Shown one piece after another: positions 56,460 to 64,000 of a DNA stretch of 64,000 bases. Source of the stretch: Acanthosepion pharaonis. Taxonomy: Eukaryota > Mollusca > Cephalopoda > Sepiida > Sepiidae. Location of the stretch: contig CAHIKZ030000025.1 in the NCBI GenBank assembly GCA_903632075.3, positions 936,501 to 1,000,500 of the forward strand. The letters are read 5' to 3'. The position numbers and the translations under genes were made by a program. The first letter of the stretch is position 1. Each line of letters starts with the position of its first letter. Under the pieces are notes generated by a model. The model ran no database searches. It saw nothing but the letters and a program-made list of their open reading frames with translations, and was not told the origin of the DNA.

Positions 56460-57295
56460 TATTTAATGCCGACAAAATTTTTATTGCTGGTAATATGTTT
56501 TTCCAAAAATGTATTATTATTATTACTTTTTTTTGGTAATATTTTTACAAAAACGTATTGCTGGTATTAAAACCTATTTTTACGCTTTCATAGCGTTTTG
56601 ACCTCTTTTGGGTGTTTAATTATTAGTCCATAGTTGGGACCCTAACAGGTGCTACCACCATGGGTCAGGGTGGACCTGGGAACACCAGCAATTAAGAGGT
56701 GGTTCCACGTTCCTCAAAACCTCCTGATCAGAGGCCTTGCTGTTGGATGTCGTTTATCGTCTTATCCAGGACGCGGATGTAATTTATCGTCATTACCTAG
56801 GACAGATTTATATGTGAAGGGGGAAAGATATTACGGAATAGTTCATTACTCTTTTCTTTGTTTTTCATAACATAAAAAAGGTAAAAAAATAGGGGTTGGA
56901 TTTTTCCATTTTTCTCATTTCATTGTTGTGTCTGTGTGTATTGTAAAGTCCCATAAAATCGTTACAGGTCCATCTCAGTAATAGGGTCCGGGTGAGGTTA
57001 ATATCAGATTCTTACAGTTTCCTTCCCGTAAAGTTGCATATTTTCTAGTGCAGATATTGACCCCTCTTTTCAAAAATGTATTACTATTATTACTTTTTTC
57101 AAAAATGTATTGCTGGTAATAATTTTTTCTTCAAAAAATTATTGCTGGTAATATTTTTACAAAAACGTATTGCTGGTATTAAAACCTATTTTTACGCTTT
57201 CATAGCGTTTTGACCCCTGTTTGGGGGTTAACTATTTGCCCATAGTTGGGACCCTAACAGGTGCTACCACCCCGTATGCTACCACCTCTATGATG
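56460..57295 (+). repeat. Two Rep-X copies with internal minisatellite
   Basis: Copy 1: 56,480-56,790 (TGTATTATTATTATTACTTT units, then TTTACGCTTTCATAGCGTTTTGACC, GGGACCCTAACAGGTGCTAC). Copy 2: 57,060-57,290 with the same units and GGGACCCTAACAGGTGCTAC again. The repeated ATGTATTGCTGGTAAT-like units are a degenerate minisatellite inside the family. Confidence 0.75.
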
Positions 57296-57480
57296 ATGCC
57301 GAATTTTATATTCATTGGGTGCTAACACTGAAACCTGATACAAGATGGTCAATTGCTTCTGGATAATTATCACACAATCTGCATTTCGAATTAACACAAA
57401 TTTCTCAGTATGTGTCCGTTATATCGGGGATAATACGATAAAAGCCACTAGGTAATTCCAAGTGGAAAGATTACGCTAAA
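57295..57480 (-). pseudogene. LINE-C zinc-finger-like segment
   Basis: Minus strand near 57,385-57,320 reads NSKCRLCDNYPEAIDHLVSG, then after a frame change LAPNEYKIRHH. This matches the CRLC...ETIDHIVSGCSVLAPTEY-type motif of a LINE family common in marine invertebrates; the usual Cys after SG is Phe. RT is not adjacent. Confidence 0.5.
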
Positions 57481-57587
57481 CACAGGAATTAGGTAAAACA
57501 AATAACATGGGTTTGTACGGAAAGTACAATGAGTAAGAGTTCTTAATAATAATAATAATAAGGAAAACGGGAGATACGTTACGGAGA

Positions 57588-57840
57588 TCCGTAGTGGTAC
57601 GGTATCTAGCCCCCCGAGGGTTGCATGTGGCACAAGGCCGAGTTTAACGTGGGTTTCCCGAGCCCGTAGGCTCGGCCAAAAAATGCCCGTAGAACCCGTA
57701 TAAACGGGATCGGGTTGGTCAACCTCCCCGAACGAGATTCTGCCCTTCGGCGGAGCCTCGTCCGGGTTCCTCTCTGCTCAGAGGCAGAGAGTTCGACCGT
57801 CAAGTCGAGAATCTCGGCTTGATTCGTTCCGTAGTGGTAC
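57588..57840. mobile_element. GC-rich 240-bp insert flanked by 13-bp direct repeats
   Basis: TCCGTAGTGGTAC occurs at 57,588-57,600 and again at 57,828-57,840. Between them lies GC-rich sequence with short self-complementary parts (GAGCCCGTAGGCTC, CGGGTTC/GAACCCG) and many CG dinucleotides, unlike the AT-rich surroundings. It could be an element with its target duplication or a tandem junction. Minus-strand frame 57,803-57,606 has no motif. Confidence 0.5.
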
Positions 57841-57989
57841 TGCTACTACAATACTTCGTCACGTCTTTTATCTTCTCCTCATTCACTTCTCTTTAGACTG
57901 ATCAATCACTGTCGGGGTGTGATAGGTTGTTCCACTATAACAATGTCCTTGATAATTTCTAGTTAGCAAGCATTGGTTCTGTTATTATT

Positions 57990-58640
57990 ATTATTACATC
58001 CTCTCAGACTTTTAAAGATTTCGGTCAGGCGTTGATGATCATATCTCAGTTCCAACCTGCAGCTTAAAGACGCAACACTTTCCTCAGCACATAAGCTGTT
58101 CCAAACCAGTGCAGTCACCTGATCACTTCCAATGATATCACATAACTAGAAAACAAGGCAGAAATATTCCTGGAAATAAACCCGAGTGCACCGGCTACAA
58201 AAAGAGACAACATGAGCTGCTGCTGCTGCTGCTGTTTGTTTTATTCATCTGATTTGTCCTGTCAGGTCTTGGTATTTCTGTATTTTCACCTGATCTGTCT
58301 TTAAGATGTTCTTGTACCAAGGTACCGTAACATCTGTCAGGATCTATTTATGACCGCTCCCTGTACGTCAGTCAAGATGGTCGTAACAATCTGAGCTTTC
58401 CGTGTTTATTCTCAGCTACTGACGGTGGTAAATGCTTGCACAATATTTCTGTGTACTGGCAAAACGATACCATGTGTCTTCAGCACTACAGAGATATTCA
58501 CAATAGTCGCTGTCTTTAGCAGGAATATGGCTTGTATGGATTAAGCTTTCAGGTTCTTCCATTTCTATTGACAGGTCTTACAAGAGAGTTTTAAGTGTTC
58601 CTCCTATTATGTGAACTACAGCTACTTTCATATCCCACAA
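57990..58640 (-). pseudogene. LINE-C C-terminal fragment
   Basis: Minus strand has MKVAVVHIIGGTLKTLL near 58,630-58,580 and, after a (CAG)n run at 58,217-58,233, LFVAGALGFISRNIS and WFGTAYVLRKVL near 58,200-58,055. The pattern V..V.GALG..S ... LLGTARILRKVL closes the ORF in the same LINE family as the segment at 57,295. Order relative to that segment is rearranged. Confidence 0.45.
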
Positions 58641-58667
58641 TTACTGGGTTTCTTACAAGGGCTTCTC

Positions 58668-58709
<42 letters not shown>

Positions 58710-58817
58710 CCAAACAGAGAATCTTATCGAGCTAACTAGATAGATAGAGACAGACAGAGAGAGTAACAGAGACAGAGAGACAGACCAGGAATACTAGATA
58801 GCTAGGTAGCTAGCTAC

Positions 58818-58900
<83 letters not shown>
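58668..58900. repeat. (GATA)n and (GAAA)n arrays
   Basis: (GATA)n at 58,668-58,710, short GATAGA/GACAGA runs, (GATA)n at 58,818-58,860 and (GAAA)n at 58,861-58,900. Confidence 0.95.
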
Positions 58901-58902
<2 letters not shown>

Positions 58903-59140
58903 AGGAAACGGCTAAAATCCTAGGTAGATAGCTCAATAGATTGGTAGAAAAGAACAGAAAATCCTATCAATCTAACTAGATAGGTATAGTTAGGTAAACC
59001 AAAAGACCAGATGGAAACAACCGTATACGCGCGTGTTGGCGTGCACAGACAGACAAGCAAATAAATAATGATCAAATGTTGTCATGAGGTGCAAACATAA
59101 TAATGCTTGATGTGGTTAGACAGAGTAGAGATATATATTG
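58900..59140. other. No recognisable element
   Basis: Degenerate GATA-rich sequence without coding or repeat signature. Confidence 0.35.
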
Positions 59141-59264
59141 ATAAATATACATATACGTATACCTACGTTTTGGTGTGCGACTTACGTTTGTGCCTGATGA
59201 GCTGGAAAACCAGTGACACTTAAGTCGCACACCAAAACGTAGGTATACGTATATGTATATTTAT
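59141..59264. repeat. Perfect 44-bp palindrome arms, 36-base loop
   Basis: Arm 59,141-59,184 begins ATAAATATACATATACGTAT and ends GTGCGACTTA; arm 59,221-59,264 is its exact complement. The loop has a small CTGG-AAAA-CCAG stem. A (GATA)n tract follows directly. Confidence 0.93.
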
Positions 59265-59453
59265 TAATAGATAGATAGATAGATAGATATAAACAGAATG
59301 AGTTAGATAGATATGAACAGAATCACACACACACACACACACACACACACAGATATACATATATATATATATATATAATTTTTATAAATTGATTTATTTA
59401 AAATATGTTTTTTTTCGCTACACAGTTCTAAAAATATCTATAAGAACACCCGG

Positions 59454-59516
<63 letters not shown>

Positions 59517-59608
59517 TATAAATTGATTTATTTAAAATATGTTTTTTTTCGCTACACAGTTTTAAAATATCTATAAGAACACCGGATTACATATCTTACG
59601 GTTTTTTT

Positions 59609-59683
<75 letters not shown>

Positions 59684-59690
59684 TAGATAA

Positions 59691-59743
<53 letters not shown>

Positions 59744-59745
59744 AA
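59265..59745. repeat. (GATA), (CA), (TA) tracts and a duplicated ~80-bp segment
   Basis: 59,380-59,455 and 59,512-59,595 are near-identical (AATTTTTATAAATTGATTTA, CGCTACACAGTT, TATCTATAAGAACACC), separated by (TA)n. (TA)n at 59,613-59,680 then (GATA)n to 59,745. The duplicated part is the inverse of 47,950-48,000. Confidence 0.9.
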
Positions 59746-60180
59746 ACGAATTGATGGAATATAATTACTTTTTTCTTTGATATGGGGGCGGCTTCTATTA
59801 AATAATCTATCTATTTATTTTTGGGACAATTTTTCATGAAATGAAATTGCAAAGCACCTTTTCGATAATCATTTTATTTCAAAACAAAACTACAAAGAAA
59901 AAAATTAGCTTAATTACTCAAACACAGTTTAAGTGTCTCTTTCAGTTTATTGCAGTTACAATAGGATGTTTGTCTTTGTAATTTCCCCCTGAAGATTATC
60001 TTTGAAAAGGTCGAAATTACTTAGGTTAAAAAAAAACTACGTCGCCTTCCTTGATGGATTTAATCTCAACATGAATTTATATGAGCGTTTAAAACTCAGT
60101 AAATTTAAAAATAAGTTATTCCAAAATTCGCTTCAACATGAAACAGAATTAATGCTTTTAATTTAATTATATAATTTAAT
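59745..60180. other. AT-rich, nothing recognised
   Basis: Stops in all frames; no repeat seen. Confidence 0.35.
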
Positions 60181-60491
60181 TTGATGTCTTCAGCTTCCAT
60201 TTTTGAAACATGGTTATTACTGTGTAGCGAAGAAACCATATTTAAAATCAGTTAATTTATAATACATACATACATATATGTGTGGGAGGTGTATGGGTTA
60301 ATGATGTATACATTTTTATTTTATATACATTTTCATATATCAAGAACAGTTTTAAAAGAAAAGATGTATGATAAATTGTAAAAAAGGCTTTGTGAGGCGT
60401 TTCATCTGTTCGAACTTGAGTGGACTGGTTTTGTTGACTACACATGCGCACGAACGAGAGATGTTGATTTTCAAGATTTTACATATATAAA

Positions 60492-60560
<69 letters not shown>

Positions 60561-60795
60561 GGGGTACCATGTTTACTGCATCCACGTTAGAAGTTGTCTT
60601 TCTTGGCCAAGATAGCCTAACGGAGCCCAAACTTCTCCAGGCCGGTTTTGAATTCAGACATTTTCCTTCTTCTCGACCGGTTGCCACCCAAGGTTAAAAA
60701 ACCCAGTCTGTCCTGATAGTTACTCATAGCTAGGGGGAGAGAAGGATTCATACCTTTCCCAAGGCTATTTGCACATAATAACTGGATTTTGACTA

Positions 60796-60845
<50 letters not shown>
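60180..60845. repeat. TA-flanked repeats and truncated SINE-1
   Basis: 60,186-60,262 matches 47,943-48,018. (TA)n at 60,495-60,556. 60,660-60,795 is a minus-strand SINE-1 tail (CGGTTGCCACCCAAGG, CATAGCTAGGGGGAGA, CCTTTCCCAAGGCTATTTGC) whose head is replaced by (TA)n at 60,799-60,842. The tract is bracketed by the inverted pair AACTGGATTTT / AAAATCCAGT. Confidence 0.75.
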
Positions 60846-61500
60846 CCAGTCACTTATTTAGAAAAAGTTTAAAATATTCTAAAGAATTGGTAACCCCTTT
60901 CCGTTACACTTGCTCTTTGCATTTTTATTGGAATCATTTTTTTTCTTTAAGACATTTTTGATATTACTTCCATTGTTATTTTTTCTTTTATTTTCTTTCA
61001 AAAGAAAGAAAAAACACTTTATAATAATAACTAAAAGTTTATCACAAAAGAGATCAGATTTAAGAGTTGATAACTTTTAAGGGGCAAAGCAACATATTTT
61101 TTTTTTTTTTGCTTTTTAAATGTCTTCTATTTTAGCCCCCAAAGCCAAGCACTCGTGTAAAACTGATGCCAATCAATTTAAGCAATCTCCCCATAAAAGC
61201 AGGCTCCCCCCACCTCAGTTTACCACACTCAAGATATCTACAAACGATAAAGATAGCAATATAAACTGACGCCAATATTAAACCAGATTAAAATCCCCGA
61301 CTTACCTCACTATTGTTCTTCCTCCTCTTTCTCTCTCTTTTTGTCTATTTCTCCCACCCCCGCCACTTTCTTATTATATGCGTGTGTGCATGACCGTGTC
61401 TGTGCTTATGTGGGTGTGTATGAGAGAAAGAGAGAGGGAGGGGGAGAGAGATTTTAATGTCTTTATTATTTTCAAAAAAAATTTCTGTCCTTTAGAAAAA
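60845..61500. other. Unassigned
   Basis: Mixed AT-rich sequence; CT-rich near 61,320 and a short GA-rich run near 61,430. Nothing supported. Confidence 0.35.
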
Positions 61501-61505
61501 CATAT

Positions 61506-61506
61506 A

Positions 61507-61586
<80 letters not shown>

Positions 61587-61670
61587 GTTAGGGAAAGAAA
61601 GAAAGAGTTAGGGACAGAAAGAAAGAAAGAAAGAAAGAAAGAAAAAAAAAGAAAGAAAAAAAAAAAGAAA

Positions 61671-61714
<44 letters not shown>

Positions 61715-61897
61715 GTTAGGAACAGAAAGAAAGAAAAAGAAAAAAGAAAGAACTAAGAAGAAAGAAAGAAAGAAAGAAAGAAAGACGGCAAGAAAGAAAG
61801 CAAGAAAGAAAGAAAGAAAGAAAGAATAAGAAAAGGGAAAAAGAAAGAACTTGGAAAAGACAGAACTAAGAAAAGAAAGAAAGAAAGAAAGAAAGAA
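61506..61897. repeat. (GAAA)n array with GAGTTAGGGA spacers
   Basis: (GAAA)n over about 390 bp, interrupted by GAGTTAGGGA or GAGTTAGGAA near 61,585, 61,606 and 61,712 and by ACTAAGAA/ACTTGGAA near 61,752, 61,849 and 61,866. Lys/Glu/Arg and Ser/Phe frames are artefacts. Confidence 0.93.
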
Positions 61898-61924
61898 GTG
61901 ACTCTCTGTCTTCCCCTATCTCTT

Positions 61925-62640
61925 GCCCCCAACATACCCGGTGAGGGTTAAGTTTTCCGAGCCCTCTTTCCTCGTTATGTGTTTAAAGAATTTCAATTCT
62001 TTTTCTGATTCTGAGTATACTCTCTCCGCCCATGGAACTCTCAGCATCCTTCTGTAGAACCACATCTCTGCTGTCTCCAGTTTCTTCCTCATTCGTGGGG
62101 AGATTGTCCAGCATCCACTGCCATGCGAGATAATAGATATCACGTAGAAAACTAGCATTCTTTTGGGTTTCTAACGTGATTTTCCCTCTTCTCGGTACCT
62201 AGCTTAGCTTTTGGGAGGCATCTTTCACCAGTTCAATGCGTGTTCGGATCTCGGTGTACCATTTTCAATCCTTTGTTAAAACGCTTCCCGAATATTTAAA
62301 CTTCTACACCCGCTTGATGTTTATATCTCAAATTCGCATATTGGGTTTTGCATTTGCTGATGGCCATATTTTCTGCCCTCTTTTACTTGATGGTTGTCCT
62401 ATTTATCGTTTTCTTCTACAACCTTGTCTAGGGCATTTTGCAATTTCCTTTCCGAATCAGCCAACAACAGAGTGCCATCTGCTAATCTCATATTGTTAAG
62501 ATTAAACCCAACGATAATAAATCTTCTCCGTTTTCTATCCTCGTGAAGGCGGTTGGCACCCAGTATAACTTCTAGATTATTCTAAGATCCTTTCCATGTA
62601 GATCAAGTTTTCCCAGCAGGAACAACAAAAATACAAAACT
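61925..62640 (-). mobile_element. LINE-A fragment reaching the RT catalytic box
   Basis: High to low: NNMRLADGTLLLADSERKLQ (about 62,498-62,440), IKRVKFKYSGSVLTKD-like (62,320-62,270), EIRTRIELVKDA, then TISPRMRKKLETAEMWFYRR and MLRVPWAERV (62,100-62,020) and HITRKEGSENLTLTGYVG (61,970-61,930). This is the longest upstream reach of LINE-A in the window. The catalytic YADD is LADG here, with the second Asp lost. Frames are broken; the (GAAA)n tract cuts off the 3' end. Confidence 0.7.
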
Positions 62641-62764
62641 AAAGAGACTTAATATTTACCGAGTAATTTGGGGGAAAATCGAAAACTACTTTACCTAAAA
62701 CAAACAGAATAGAAAAATTTAAACTAGTTTGAAATGGTCTTATGTATTTATCAAACGTAAAATA

Positions 62765-62905
62765 TCGGGTAGCATAACTGCTATCGGCGCCGAAAATAAA
62801 ATCACCTAGCGAGGTTCAAATTCCGGTCCTGTCTATTGTGTTCACTTAGGCACAAATGCCCTTGGAAAAGGCATGAATCCATCTTTTCTCTCTCGCTATA
62901 TTTTA
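62765..62905 (+). mobile_element. SINE-1-like copy, diverged
   Basis: TAGCATAACTGCTATCGGCG (A-box region), GCGAGGTTCAAATTCCGG (B box) and CCTTGGAAAAGGCATGAATC keep the SINE-1 order. The 3' part is lost. Confidence 0.55.
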
Positions 62906-63245
62906 ATTTATATATATATTATTGTATATTTATATTTAACGGCCTTTGAAGAAAAGAATTTAATTTCTTCCCTTATGAAGATGACGTTGATGACCAAGCA
63001 GTGCAATTTTTTAATGTAACAGCCGATGACATTGACAGCATAGTAATATTAGTGGAAGACGAGATCAATTAATTTCGTGCCTTTCTCGCTTGTTGTTTCA
63101 TTACTTTCTTTTCACTTTTGGCGAATTCGGAGGTTTTGGTTTCGATGGTGATGGAAAATCGCCAGTTGGCACGGTCTTCGGCTTAAGTTTCAGACGATTT
63201 GGGCTAAAGCTAATTAATTTTCTGTGCTGTTCGAGTTGGTCCTTA
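62905..63245. other. No recognisable element
   Basis: Short frames only; nothing supported. Confidence 0.35.
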
Positions 63246-64000
63246 TAAATTAGAAGACTGCAACACCGTTGTCTTTAAAGGGTTTTCGAGTGGGTCACAT
63301 AGTAATTTAACTTGATGTTCAACATTGAGCAAGAGACGGCAACACCGTGGACTATAAAGGGCCTTCGTGTGGGTCACATATTAATTCCTATTGATGTTCA
63401 AGATTTAACAAGAGAAGACAAAACTGTTGTCTTTAAAGAGCTTTCGTGTGGGTCACATAGTAATTCCACTTGATGTTCAGGATTGAGCAAGAGAAGGCAA
63501 CATCATGGTCTTTAAAGGCTTTTCGTGTGGGTAACATAGTAATTCCAATTGATGTTCAACATTGAACCAGAAAAAGTAACACCGTGGTCTTTAAAGGTCT
63601 TTCGGATGGGTCACATATTAATTCCACTTGATGTTCAACATTGAACAAGAGAGGGCAGCACCGTGGTCTTTAAAGTGCTTTCGTGTCGGTCACATAGTAA
63701 TTCCATTTGATGTTAAACATTGAGCAAGAGAGGGCAAAACAGTGGTCTTTAAAGGGCTTTCGGATGGGTCACATATTAATTCCACTTGATGTTCAACAGG
63801 GAACAAGAGAAAGCAACACGGTGGTCTTTAAAGACATTTCGTGTGGGTCACATACTAATTCCACTTGGTGTCCAAAGTCGAACCAGAGAAGGCAACACTG
63901 TGGTCTTTAAAGGGTTTTCCTGTGGGTTACATAATAATTCCACTTGATTTTCAACTTTGAGCAAGAGACGGCAACACCGTGGACTATAAAGTGCTTTCGA
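63245..64000. repeat. 79-bp tandem repeat, at least nine copies, runs off window
   Basis: The CTTGATGTTCAACATT block starts near 63,313, 63,391, 63,470, 63,549, 63,628, 63,707, 63,786, 63,865 and 63,944, a 78-79-bp step. Units share GCAACACCGTGGTCTTTAAA and TTCGTGTGGGTCACATA. 79 is not a multiple of three, so short frames here are by-products. The right end lies beyond 64,000. Confidence 0.95.

Noticed and set aside
61378..61611. Lys/Glu-rich coiled-coil-like protein
   Set aside because: Direct translation of the (GAAA)n tract.

Overview
The window looks like intergenic DNA from a large, AT-rich, repeat-dense animal genome. An octopod cephalopod, or a close mollusc relative, is my best guess. 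That rests on the mix of long (TA)n, (CA)n and (GATA)n tracts, tRNA-derived SINEs, several LINE families and decayed DNA transposons; it is inference, not proof. I see no bacterial-type operon, no rRNA, no CRISPR array and no intact host gene. Most long open frames are translations of simple repeats.

Layout. 0-3.6 kb: a minus-strand LINE remnant (called LINE-A here). It carries a 14-copy, ~169-bp tandem array made from its own reverse-transcriptase (RT) C-terminus, plus an inserted solo-LTR candidate and an inserted SINE. 5-7.3 kb: a SINE, LINE-B fragments, a 233-bp MITE and a 61-bp tandem repeat. 7.6-9.6 kb: microsatellites. 10.4-15.3 kb: a 5'-truncated, frameshifted Ty3/gypsy element (gag, protease, RT, RNase H, integrase, 3' LTR) between two LINE-A tails. 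16.4-18.5 kb: a solo-LTR candidate, then the N-terminal part of a piggyBac-like transposase whose acidic segment has grown into a ~1.1-kb, 33-bp minisatellite. 19.5-21.6 kb: three tandem tRNA-like units, three copies of a Tc1-like transposase tail and a Penelope-like RT fragment. 22-28 kb: palindromic elements, a Gag fragment and a spaced ATCT array. 28-43 kb: LINE-A and LINE-B 3' fragments, SINEs, inverted repeats and a purine tract. 43.2-47.1 kb: a long pyrimidine-rich domain. 49.2-54.9 kb: a SINE, one candidate host exon encoding a membrane helix, LINE-B, a gypsy RT fragment fused to a DDE transposase pseudogene, and two foldback elements. 55-64 kb: SINEs, LINE-A and LINE-C fragments, a 44-bp perfect-arm palindrome, a (GAAA)n tract and a 79-bp tandem array running off the window.

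Nothing here forms a working pathway. The useful biology is in how mobile elements decay, nest and seed tandem repeats. The two most distinctive cases are satellite arrays born inside transposon coding sequence (780-3,120 and 17,325-18,415). The best host-gene candidate is the single exon at 49,722-49,896 on the minus strand.
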